Assembly: GCA_030141605.1 (NCBI GenBank)
Contig: JAQGDQ010000490.1
Coordinates: 42,591 to 90,571 of the forward strand
Reading direction: 5' to 3'
Source: Tubiluchus corallicola
Lineage: Eukaryota; Priapulida; Priapulimorpha; Priapulimorphida; Tubiluchidae
DNA: 47,981 bases
In this document: in pieces, positions 31,001-40,871 of the stretch
How positions within the stretch are numbered: the stretch's first letter is position 1
Layout: the number at the start of each line of letters is the position of its first letter
Program-made: the position numbers and the translations under genes
The notes under the pieces: model-generated
What the model saw: the letters and a program-made list of their open reading frames with translations, nothing else
Told to the model about the DNA's origin: nothing
Databases searched by the model: none

Positions 31001-34000
31001 TGATGCTGTTCTGATTCTTGATGTTCTTTATGTAATACGTTTTTAGCCACTTTTACATTGTGATGTCGCAATACAGTTGCTTCGTATTTTAAATTCCTGT
31101 GTTTCTAAAAAAACGGATTCTATAGCAACGGTTAAACAACATGACATCTAAATTCTAAATTTCTGTTTACTGACAAAATTCTACTCTACAAAATTCTAAA
31201 TGACATGTCCAGACAGTTGGGCAGAAAAAACTCAATAAGTGAATAACCAAATGCTTCGCATTCCGGACTACTTTCAGAAAATAGGAAATCAGTCGGAGCT
31301 AAAGAAAAATACAATTTCGTCAGCATGTACACAATTACGATGCGACGAAGACGGGGCACACTTACAGGGTCGAGCATAAAACCATGGACTCCATGCCCGA
31401 TTGACAAAACCATCATTGTGGCGCTACCATACAGGGCGTATCCTGCCGCCACGATGTTCCTCCCGGGCTGCAAAGCATCCTTGATTGATGGCTCGCCTTT
31501 ACTTTGCTGAAAAAGCCAAAAAGTCAGTGTGACCACATCAAGTGCTCTGTGTCTCTCATTTTTTCCTGAAACTAGACACAGATGTTACTTGCAACAGGCA
31601 ATACAGCTTCTTATTTCTCTAAACCACACATTTACAAGCTGCTGCCACCTAGTGTTGATTTTCAGATTCAGAATTGCTTTAATGCAAAAATGGTTTCAGC
31701 CTTCTTAAATCTAAAATTTTGTGCGTCGTTACTCTCTCCGCATTATTTGTTGTTTGCACCACATTTTTGTTTGTTTTCAGCCAACGCCCACGAGTAGATT
31801 CTTACTAGGATACACGAGTGCGGTTACCAGTGCCGTAAGCATTGCTGTGAGTATTGCTTTGTTTCTGTTACGACTGTATGTGGCCAAACACAGATGTCAA
31901 TTGAACGTACATTATTGGCTCTTTTCAAAGCAAAGAAACAACAAAACTCTCCACTTACATCAAAGTTAAAAAATTCGTTTAGAAATTTCGCACCACTTAC
32001 ATATTAAAAGAATATTATAAATCATAGAAAATTACCATTTACAGTAAATAGTGTATTTATTCGGCGGATGAATACGCACCAAAAACGAAATGTAGTACTT
32101 GCGCCCGCTTGAAATGCTACTTGCTGACGTGAGATTGTTCATAACACATGTCAAAATTTTAAAATTAAGTATCTAGGTTTAAGAGTTTAAAACATTTTTA
32201 TGAACATTTAAGTAAAGTTTTTTAAAAGGCACATGTACAGTATGGGAAAAGTTATTAAGGGAATGGGAAAGGGTTATATATAAGAGTGTGGGGAGGGTTT
32301 ATAAAGACTTAAAATAATGTATAACTACTAAAATAAGTATAGCGTCCCTACTTCGCGCAAATTCACTTATCGCGAGTTCGCCTGGAACGGAACATCCACG
32401 ATAAGCGAGGGACACTGTATAGCTGACATTGTTCGGGCATTTAATTGTTTAACAGCAAACATTTTAGCCATTGAAATTGACAGCAAGAAATGTCAGAAGC
32501 TGAGATCAAGCACACAAATTCCAGTCAAACCAAACATTAATAGACCATTGGTTCTCGGACTGGGTTGCATACACAACAACTGTAATTCTTTTCCATATTA
32601 AACAACTTTTCATCTTTATTGCACACATCTCTCTGCTGGAACCCAAATTAGTATTTAGTAGTTTATGCCGATACGAATCTGTCAAAGTAAATTAAAGTGG
32701 AATTCTCTCGAAATCACTGTACAGTGACTATAGATGTCAGCACTGTTGACTGATTTGCAACGGCTGTAAAAAATCAGCCAAAATCAGCCGATAAAAAGAC
32801 AATTTTCGCTACCTTTTTAACTGATATGCGACGGCTGTAAAAAATCAGCCAAAATCAGCCAATAAGAAGACAATTTTAACTACATTTTTAACTGATATGC
32901 GACGACTGTAAAAAAAACCAGCCAAAATCAGTCGGGAAAAAGACAATTTTAACTACCTTTTTATAAATCGCAAAAATGGAACCAATCGAGCCGAGGCAGT
33001 CGATATTCGACGAACCATCGAGGGGATCGAAGCAGACGATGTACTTGCCTTGCTTTTCCGTTTCCACGGTGACGCAGTTTGCATTTTCTTCAGAAACGAG
33101 CAGACACGTTGTAAAAGACGACCTGGCGAAAATCAGAAACTAAAACTTCTTGCTAGTAATGCAGAGTAAATGATAGACAATGCCACATCTTACAAACAAT
33201 GCCACATCATACAGACAATGCCACATCTTACAAACAATGCGACATCTTACAAACAATGCCACATCTTACAGACAATGCCACATCTTACAAACAATGCCAG
33301 TGCAAGAATACATTGCTAAGTGTGTGTGCATTTCATTTCAACTTCATAGTTTTATTTTTTATTACAGGAATTTGAAAACATTTATAGTTAAAAACAACAC
33401 AACTTTATTAAAAACTTTTACATTAAAAAGTTAAAATCATGCCAAACATTTTGACACGCTACTGCTCTCATCATCAGTGGTAAATTTACAAACATACAAG
33501 CAGTTTATATAGGCAGAGCCTTTTATGCACTAATTAAGTAGTTAACAGAAGCCAAATAGGTAATGAATAAGCAGACCAGTAAAGAAATTGATACAGTAAA
33601 TTATGCACTAATTGTGTATTTACAAAAAGCCAAATAGCAAATGAATAAGCAGACCAGTAAAGGAATTGATGCAGTAATTAAGTAGTTAAGAGAAGCCAAA
33701 TTAGGTAAAGAATAAGCAGAACCGTAGAAAAGAAATTGATACAGTAAATTATGCACAAATTATGTATTTACAAAAAGCCAAATAGGTAAGGAATAAATAA
33801 GCAGATCAGCAAAGAAATTGATACAGTAAATTATGCACTAATTATGTTCTTACAAAAAGCCAAATAGGTAAAGAATAAGCAGACCAGTAAAGAAATTGAT
33901 ACAGTAACAAATAATTGTTTACAAATACAGTTAAAGGAATTGAACTGCTTTTTACATGACAGAATGCTTATTAGGGTACATAGATAAACTTTCTTTTATT

Positions 34001-37000
34001 GTTTTAATAATTGAATTGAATTATTAATAAGTCCCAGTTATTTGTAGCTGTGGTCACAATGTTGAAATTATTCACAGGCACAAATATGGTCATTAATGCT
34101 GGACTAAGGGGAATTTTTTTAATTTTTTTGCCAGTTCTAGACAAAATATAGGCTCAGCCTATATAAACTGGTTGTCAGCACATAATGTTATGTTCTAACA
34201 TTTTTTTCCATTGCCAGCATTCTTGGAAAACACAAAACTTATTGCATTTTTCACATTTTTAAAATCATTAAACTCTAGTTCTAATTTTAAATCAAATTAT
34301 TTTATTTATTTATTTTTAATATTGGACCTTGGATGTTGTGTGGCCTTGGACTAAATGCCTAATGCTAATGATCACTAGACCACACAGGCCCTTGCGATGA
34401 TCACCTTAGCATGTTAATGAACAGCTGATTGGCCAACACGTCCAGCTTCTTCACCTCTTCTCCTTGGACATTTGTTGTTCCTGCTATTCCAAACCTGCAA
34501 AAATAGTCATCAGTAAACATCGGGGATGAGAATGACAAATTGCAAAAATTCTGAAACAGGCCGGGGGTTTTGGGGCCACCTAGGCCCCCAATGGGGTTGA
34601 GAGCAAAGCTCCCATGGGGATTCAAGGGGGGCAAAGCCCGCTTGGAGCCAGCAACAAATTGCAATTTTGTGACCATAGAGAATCTCTAAATGGACATAAA
34701 ATATCAGTTACCTTGTTTGATACATAATTTAAAATACCCAACTATCAAGGATACATGATACCTAATTGTCTCAAAAACATCTAAGTACTGGCCGCTCCTA
34801 TGCAAAAGTATATAAAAACTGTCTGCAACTGAATCAAGTAACTCCACACAATTGATTCTATATTTTTATACATAGAGATATACATGTGGTTACACTGATG
34901 TACGTGATGTAAACAAAGTGACGGCCAATCAGTCAGCTTGTGAAATAATGTACTGGGTCCGCAAAAATTTTCTCAATGAGTTTACGCGATTTACCAAAAT
35001 GGCACTACTGGTCTTCCAAAAACTCGGAATTCCGTGTATCGCATGTGGAACTGACAACAAACTGTGTGAGCAACAGTACTTTCTCTACCTAGCAGCAGAC
35101 GCTACCAGCGCAGCGTTCAGCATGTAATCTGAGACATGTGCGCATGGCTGCATGCACACAACAGTCAAACACAACATTGTGCTGGGCTGTGAAACAAACA
35201 GTACTACCCTCACGTACTCTGGTTCCGTAGAAGTGTAAAGAAAGAGCTTAAGAAAAAACACTTATTGTTGTGTTTTGTTTCTCTCGGAAGGCTCGTAGAG
35301 AAAACCAGAAAACAGGTCGTCAAATTAAAAGTAGTTTATTATGCGAGAATTCTACAACACAAAAAGGAACGCGAAATGTTTACAGTAAATGTGATAATCT
35401 GGAAACGTGAAAGCCAGAAAGCGAATCTGAGAATCTGAGGATACAAGAGAATAAACTCCAGCGGCCAGCTCCGCCTTATATATCAGTGCCAGGGAATAAT
35501 CTAGAAATAGAAAGTTCTCGAAACTTCTACAAGGTAAGAAGATTGTTCTACTATACTATAGAACAGTCTACAATATTCTATTTAATTCTAGTGGATCTCC
35601 ACAACACTTATTATATTGAATATTATTGATAATACTGAGTGAAAACAGAGGATGCTGCAGCTCCACGGTACTTATACTCGAGCCACCCCACTGCACGCTT
35701 TACATGCGAAAATGTGAAATATCTTGCAAAAACCAAGACTCTAACTTAGCAAGTGAGGACTCATATATCGAGGACAGATGGTTCGACTACATCAATGACA
35801 GAAAGTATATTTTCTAAATGCTTGGTCAGCCATTTACAGAAAAAATTTGGCAAAGCTAATTCTCCATTTTTTTCTGCAAATAAGTACAGTCATGCCTCTG
35901 TTTTAGACCATAATTCGTTCCTAGAAAGTGTTTGAAAACCGATTTGGTTGAGTACCGAATCATTTATTCTCATAAGAAATAATGTGAAAGCAAATAATCT
36001 CAATAATGTCTCAAGCACCAAATGAACTGTAAAGTATTAATAAAACGAAATATAATAATGCAAAAATGTTTATTCAAACAGTAGATATGATATAATTGAT
36101 ATGAAAAACACAACAGAATCACTTAGAAAGGAAAACATAATTGTTCCTGCATGAAAAAGCAGAGAAAAATAAGCGTAGAAAGCAGTTAGCGATGTTAGGC
36201 GATTCAAATATTGTGCGTGACTACTCTCGGGTCGGGGTTACTCTTGGCTCTACTCGGCTCGCCGCGCATGTGTTCATCACGTGTTTGGCGGTTGGTCGAG
36301 AACGGAGACAATTTCAGCTCAAATTTTCTGGTCGAAAACAGATTTGTACGAGTACGGAGACGTTAAAAAACGGAGGTATGACTGTACTCACAATAATTAT
36401 ATCTTTCCCCTGCCAAATGTTTTAACAGTAGTTGCAGGGCACGTAAACATTACTGACCAGTCTGTGGTTCACAGGTTAGATCATATATTCCCAACACCTG
36501 TAAGCTGAATGAGATACCAAAGTCAAGCGCTACAATGTTATAATTATTTACTTATAACACACAGAAGTGATACAAGCTGCCATTGCACTTTGGACTAGAA
36601 TGATCGTCAACGCTGTTCGGAGCTCTGTAAAGCGAATTACACAGCCCATATGCCTTAAACGTTTATTATCACGACAGCCAAGGACTTGACAGATAGCGCG
36701 CTCTCCAACTGGTGAGTTTATAACTCTAAGACAGCGCAGTTCGTAGTAGGAAATCGTTACCAAATCAGATAGCTTACATTGATTCAGCTCCAACATATGC
36801 AGCAAAATATAATAACTATACGACACTTACAGAGACTGGAGCAAACTTACCAAGACCCGAGAATTCTTAAGTCAAAGATCCTAGAGTCTATTTCTACTTC
36901 CACTTCCACCAGAGTAGGGTTACCATACATCCAGGTTTCCCCGGACACGTCCTCTTTTTGGGCGGGTTTTCAAAAACTCGGCAGTTTATCCGGGTTTTGC

Positions 37001-37766
37001 CTCAATCCGTAAGTATGTACGGACGTTGCCAACTGCAGAGGCGTACGACAGTACGAGACAAAGAAAAGCTCGTTGATTTTCAATACAAGATGTTGCTAAC
37101 ATCTCAAAATGCAACTCTTGTAAAAGCTTTGTGTACATAATTACTAAACAAAAGTAAACGATGCGCACATCACTATGGGTCACACGACTCACACCGCTAC
37201 TTGGCGTATTCGCTAACAACTTAAAATGACGTCAGCTTCCAGGAGCCATTTTGTTTGTTTTTATGTGAATTTCTTTAAATTTGTATAGTTTCGCTGTTTT
37301 GAGCAACTGGCAAAAGTTAGTTAGAAAGTAGCAATGCCGAAACGACAGTGTGCATTTACAGATGAAATGAAGGCCAAGTACCCGTCGATATTACTGGGAA
37401 GCCGAATGCTTCACATGTAATAAACCCTAAACTGGTCATTTTTGCCTACTTACAAGTGTGCGAAAAAGTGTCATCTTTCTCAACTCAGACAATATGGTAA
37501 CCCTACACCAGAGTATTATTGAGAATTTAAAACAAACAAAAAAAACGCCTACAAAAATACTACTTGTGGCACAACAAATTACAAAATATATTTCTATTCA
37601 CTAATATTTACAATTTAGCAATGCCAGCTCTTCGTACGGCCGATGACACTGCTTTGACGGCAGACTGTACCGAATAAAGTACTTGAGAGAGATCTCCGCG
37701 TGCCTCCGGAACTTTTCGCTGCTGAGTCAAAATGAATCTTGTCAGAGTCATACAATCGGTATCCAT
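27838..37766 (-). CDS. FBP1: Fructose-1,6-bisphosphatase, complete seven-exon gene
   Basis: Exons in transcript order: 37612-37766, 34405-34494, 32957-33122, 31366-31506, 30731-30868, 29076-29192 and 27838-28023; all junctions GT-AG and in frame, giving 330 residues (human FBP1 is 338). Hydrolyses fructose 1,6-bisphosphate to fructose 6-phosphate in cytosolic gluconeogenesis, normally as an AMP-inhibited homotetramer. Visible: N-terminus [18 protein letters not shown]; metal site [11 protein letters not shown] (residues 112-122) with VSEEN upstream; GKY and PGRN AMP contacts; substrate residues in [15 protein letters not shown] and KGKLRLLYE; C-terminal signature [20 protein letters not shown]. 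All catalytic positions I can check are intact. The exon 1 AMP loop differs from human (see findings). Introns are 497-3117 bp and heavily invaded by repeats. I cannot tell FBP1 from FBP2 orthology; invertebrates usually have one gene. Confidence 0.96.
28060..29035. repeat. 31-bp minisatellite, about 30 copies, filling FBPase intron 6
   Basis: Unit TTTTGCATTCACACATAAAG + TTAAAAACTTG, with length variants lacking ATA (CACACAAAG) and GACGTG variants. Occupies almost all of the 1052-bp intron. Short open frames inside are artefacts. Confidence 0.95.
29076..29192 (-). CDS. FBP1: FBPase exon 6
   Basis: Acceptor GCATTTTTAG|ACCGGA, donor GGGAAG|GTATGT. Residues 231-269: [30 protein letters not shown] and ESPKGK, with the subunit-crossing Arg-Tyr pair. 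Confidence 0.96.
29300..29548. repeat. 41-bp tandem repeat, six copies, in FBPase intron 5
   Basis: Unit CACGGTTCATTTTCAACAAC + AGATGTTGTACACAGACAGCA, spaced exactly 41 bp from 29321 to 29526. ACAACAGATGTTGT in each unit can form a hairpin. Confidence 0.95.
29599..29838 (+). mobile_element. TTAA-flanked element family A, 5'-truncated copy 3
   Basis: Matches the right third of the element at 3772-4508 (GCAAGGGAA...CTGCTATTGCACAAACTGTG, then CGATCGTCCGATCTTCCTCT). The right end is degraded to CTCTAAG and the left end is missing. Confidence 0.7.
30034..30653. mobile_element. Tigger/pogo-like non-autonomous element, 620 bp, full length
   Basis: Ends CAGTTTTCCCTCACTACTTC and (reversed) CAGTGTTCCCTCACTTATTG, flanked by TA. 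CAGTGTTCCCTC with cGCGGttcgtttaTCGCGG is typical of Tigger elements. No transposase frame. In FBPase intron 5. Confidence 0.82.
30731..30868 (-). CDS. FBP1: FBPase exon 5
   Basis: Acceptor TCTATTTTAG|GCGATC, donor CCGGAG|GTAATC. Residues 185-230: [27 protein letters not shown] and [12 protein letters not shown]. Confidence 0.96.
31366..31506 (-). CDS. FBP1: FBPase exon 4
   Basis: Acceptor GCTTTTTCAG|CAAAGT, donor GACCCT|GTAAGT. Residues 138-184: [20 protein letters not shown] and GVHGFMLDP. Confidence 0.96.
32002..32417. mobile_element. Tigger/pogo-like element, 5'-truncated second copy
   Basis: Closely similar to 30240-30653 (shared TTACAGTAAATAGTGTATTT and CCAAAAACGAAATGTAGTAC) and ending GCGAGGGACACTG before TA. 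The left ~200 bp is missing. In FBPase intron 3. Confidence 0.8.
32744..32956. repeat. 71-bp tandem repeat, three copies, abutting the FBPase exon 3 donor
   Basis: CGGCTGTAAAAAATCAGCC-type blocks recur at 32761, 32832 and 32903. The junction of the last copy coincides with the exon 3 splice donor, and on the minus strand each unit carries AAAAAGGTAG or AAAAATGTAG like that donor. Confidence 0.85.
32957..33122 (-). CDS. FBP1: FBPase exon 3 (metal-binding active site)
   Basis: Acceptor TTTCGCCAG|GTCGTC, donor AAAAAG|GTAGTT. Residues 83-137 including [30 protein letters not shown] and [12 protein letters not shown]. Confidence 0.96.
33178..33300. repeat. 19-20 bp tandem repeat, six copies, in FBPase intron 2
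   Basis: Unit AATGCCACATCTTACAAAC with ACAG and CGAC variants. Confidence 0.9.
33480..33925. repeat. Irregular 66-82 bp tandem repeat, about five copies
   Basis: GCCAAATAGGTAAAGAATAA and AAAGAAATTGATACAGTAAA blocks recur at about 33551, 33629, 33695, 33777 and 33859. In FBPase intron 2. Confidence 0.85.
34300..34403 (-). mobile_element. tRNA-derived SINE-like remnant (tentative)
   Basis: On the minus strand, GTGTGGTCTAGTGATCATTA resembles a tRNA box A region. It is followed by a degenerate GGTCCAATATT and an A-rich AAATAAATAAAT tail. It begins at the FBPase exon 2 donor. Confidence 0.4.
34405..34494 (-). CDS. FBP1: FBPase exon 2
   Basis: Acceptor TTTTTGCAG|GTTTGG, donor CTAAG|GTGATC. Residues 52-82: [20 protein letters not shown] then [10 protein letters not shown]. 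Confidence 0.95.
34555..34680. repeat. GC-rich hairpin-bearing repeat in FBPase intron 1
   Basis: A sharp GC-rich island in AT-rich intron: GGGGCCACCTAGGCCCC and GGGGGGCAAAGCCC are self-complementary. Looks like a dispersed repeat; only one copy is in this window. Confidence 0.45.
34690..35260. other. FBPase intron 1, unannotated part
   Basis: No exon or repeat that I can support. A 69-codon plus-strand frame at 34918-35127 has no recognisable domain. Confidence 0.4.
35266..35606. mobile_element. Solo LTR, 341 bp, with 5-bp target duplication
   Basis: Starts TGTTGTGTTTTG and ends GATCTCCACAACA (TG...CA with a 7-bp inverted terminus). CTTAT flanks both sides (35261-35265 and 35607-35611). 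Inside are a TTATATAT box near 35475 and an AATAAA near 35451. Remnant of an LTR retrotransposon lost by LTR-LTR recombination. Confidence 0.85.
35887..36384. mobile_element. pogo/Tigger-type MITE, 498 bp
   Basis: Ends CAGTCATGCCTCTGTTTT and (reversed) CAGTCATACCTCCGTTTT, flanked by TA. No transposase frame. In FBPase intron 1. Confidence 0.82.
36915..37505 (+). mobile_element. hAT-superfamily non-autonomous element, 591 bp, with 8-bp target duplication
   Basis: Terminal inverted repeats TAGGGTTACCATA at both ends; flanking CACCAGAG at 36907-36914 and 37506-37513. A short frame from 37334 ([17 protein letters not shown]) looks like the start of a transposase, cut off by a stop after 28 codons. 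Sits about 105 bp from the FBPase exon 1 donor, opposite in sense to the gene. Confidence 0.88.
37612..37766 (-). CDS. FBP1: FBPase exon 1 (start codon, AMP-site helix)
   Basis: ATG at 37766-37764; a second in-frame ATG five codons later. 51 codons plus two bases; donor AAATT|GTAAAT. Encodes [23 protein letters not shown] and [16 protein letters not shown], diagnostic of FBPase. Kozak context CAACAATGG has A at -3 and G at +4. Confidence 0.93.
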
Positions 37767-38100
37767 TGTTGCTGAACTAAGTCAGTTATCAAACTATTTA
37801 CAGATAAAACAGAAGATTTTATTACGAAATCACGTAAGAAAGAATAGCGACAAATGTCTACAGTGTCTACACAGTGAGCTAAGACGTGCAAACCAACCAA
37901 GGACACCTTGCCCCTGGACAGCACGTTTGGGGGTGTGTCGCGAATCTTTTGCGTGATTGGCTATTCGTCTCCAGGCGCATTATGTCGAAAATTCCCAAGT
38001 AATGGTACCCAACATCCACCTTTGCGAACTGCAACAGATCTAAAAAGAATTATAGAAAAGCTTCTTTGTGTTGTAATTCAAGGATATTAACAAAGAAACA
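37767..38100. promoter_or_regulatory. Presumed FBPase upstream region
   Basis: Directly 5' of the FBPase start codon. No TATA box that I trust; the call is by position. Confidence 0.3.
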
Positions 38101-40222
38101 ATAACCCAAAAATAAATTTATCAAGTAGAGGCAAAATTCACAATTAATACCAACTAAAATCAATGTTTAATCTATCCACTCGTAAAATAGCTGTTGTTAT
38201 TGTTGCTCGCTAGGAGTCAGCGTCTCTGGTTAAAGTCATTATTGGTTCCTAAACGCTGAAAGTTTGTTTGTAGACTGCTGCTTTTCACAAGCTCTGCCCG
38301 TTAAAAATCCAGTTTCCCCCGGGTTCTTTTCTACGGAATTCCTAACAGGAACTTGTTTTTCCGATTAACTACAACTTTACCCACTTAAAGAATAATATCA
38401 ACAGATCTCTCGCATAACAAATTACTTGTACGTATTCTGTTTCCATGGACATATTATTACTTCCACCTTTCTGTATTGCAACCGCTTACTGTGAGCGTGC
38501 TGTGATAATGCTGTTATTAAATCAACACTCTACCAAACTCAAGTCAGATAAATAGATTAAATAATTTAAATATTATTATTTATTTATTAAGTTTGAATGA
38601 CAGTAATCGTTGTCTCGCTCAGCAAGCTTGTATTGTTCCACTTCATTTATGGGGTACAAATAAGGATCAATTTCTAATCAATGCGAAATTGATTGTTATT
38701 GTCTTGAGTTTGGATTAAAAGTATATTTAATATCTCTTACAATCAACTGAAGTTGTTATATTTATAAAGGAAATTCTATAGACTATAGAAGCCAAGTATT
38801 TCTATTTCTTTACGAGGTATCAACTGTATGAAATTTTAAATTATTTGACCATTTGTTGAGACAAAAAATGATAACATAATTAATGTTGCAGTTTTTTATT
38901 GTGATTATTTTATATTTGCTTTAACAAATTAACTGTCTTTTATTTTAACATGTTTAGCTTGAAAAATTTTATTGTAATTCTTATCATTTGTTATTTATTC
39001 CTTGTATATTTATTGAACTGTATACGAGTACACATGAATGATAAAAATGAATAAATCATTAAACTATTAGTATAAAAATGATTATTAATTATCAGTTAAC
39101 TGAAATTGATGTTCACGTTAATTTGTAACGTACAAATTAACTTGTACGTTAATTTTTCCTAGAATTAAATACTTAGTAATTACACTGAAAGCCTTAAATA
39201 AATTATCTTATATATAATTCGCTATCAGTGAATGTCTTGTAGTGTGCTAGCAAGGAGCTATTCATGTTGTTTTGAGATGTTATTAAAGTTGCCATACAAT
39301 AGGCCAACACACTGTGGCGATGTGCCCTTCATTATGCTAAACCTGATATAAAATGGAAGTTAGGAAGGAAGAAGCGCATGCACAGCGTCTCTCGCTTCTT
39401 GAACAGGCCGGCCAACTAGACGGTACCCTAGTTTAGCAATGTACTCAAAATGTATATATAATATGTATATATTATATATACATGATGTAAACGCGTTTTC
39501 AGACGGTATATATATATATATATATATATATACCTAGATCACTTATCATTAATAAATATTAGTATAAAAATGATTATTAATTATGAGTTAGCTAAAATAG
39601 ATTTTCCTATCTATTTTGTACGTTAAGCTTTAAATAAGTTACCTATCGTGTATATACTTACGCTGTCAGTGAATACTTGTAGTGTGCTAGCACTACAAAT
39701 ATTATATTATATGTCAAAATAGATATATAATTCTCGTATTATATGTCAGAATATATATTTATATATAAACATGTTACATATATATATATATATACTGTTA
39801 TATATATCTAAGAAGTCGTTGGAACCCAGTTCCAGTTTTCGTTATACGTATATTATACTGCTTTTTAATAGGAGATTTAGAGATATGCTATGGTGCAATT
39901 AAAATTGTTACTGTGGTTAATTTAACTCAAATAAATAAATAAATAAACAAAGTAGTAGCTCACACAATTGCTCAATTCGCTTTCATTGACTACACAGTTT
40001 TAGCATCTAAATGAGCTGACACAAATTGAATAGCGTGGATTTAATAGCCAACATCCTGCTGCCATCTAGTGGCAATTTACTTAAATAAATAGTCTGTGTC
40101 AGAATGCGTATTTGGCTACTACTCTACACTTGTGGAATCAGGTGTTTAAGTCACCAGCCTGATATTTTCCTTTTTAATATGATATTAATATTATCATTAT
40201 TATTACAGTGTCAACAACCCGT
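38101..40222. other. Very AT-rich intergenic DNA with TA microsatellites
   Basis: No genes. TA-rich microsatellites at about 39455-39535 and 39770-39810. A diverged direct repeat of about 140-190 bp (TATAAAAATGATTATTAATT ... CTTGTAGTGTGCTAGCA) occurs at 39069-39255 and 39551-39697. Confidence 0.6.
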
Positions 40223-40481
40223 NNNNNNNNNNNNNNNNNNNNNNNNNNNNNNNNNNNNNNNNNNNNNNNNNNNNNNNNNNNNNNNNNNNNNNNNNNNNNN
40301 NNNNNNNNNNNNNNNNNNNNNNNNNNNNNNNNNNNNNNNNNNNNNNNNNNNNNNNNNNNNNNNNNNNNNNNNNNNNNNNNNNNNNNNNNNNNNNNNNNNN
40401 NNNNNNNNNNNNNNNNNNNNNNNNNNNNNNNNNNNNNNNNNNNNNNNNNNNNNNNNNNNNNNNNNNNNNNNNNNNNNNNNN
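40223..40481. other. Assembly gap (259 N)
   Basis: Unresolved bases; reading frames across it are meaningless. Confidence 0.99.
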
Positions 40482-40871
40482 AATCAAATTGACAAAAAGT
40501 AATACTCGCCTCGGTTATCATTTTATACTCAATTGGCTCGACACTTTTTGTTTTCACCGTCTATTTTCTTTTCAACTCTTAAGCTCATTTCATCACTGTT
40601 ATGATGACTATTATTATTGTTGTTATTTTATGTTTATCCGATTATGATCATTTTCTGTTTTGTTTCTAAACTGTCTTGTTTAATTTGAAAAGGAAATGGC
40701 TGTTGCTTTATGGTTTTCTGTTTTTTTGTATTTTAGTGTTTTGTTTCGTCATTTAAAACTAGTTTCATTCGTTTTGTTTGTTGTTGTCATTATTATATTT
40801 TCTCAATTTGACGAGTTTTTGTTTGTTTAGCAACAGATTAAATCGTCGCTACATTTTTAGGCAAGAGACAT

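Noticed and set aside
36548-36826. 92-codon minus-strand frame in FBPase intron 1
   Set aside because: No similarity to FBPase or a recognisable family, and the FBPase coding sequence is complete without it.
40104-40557. Reading frames across the N run
   Set aside because: They exist only because unknown bases cannot encode stops.
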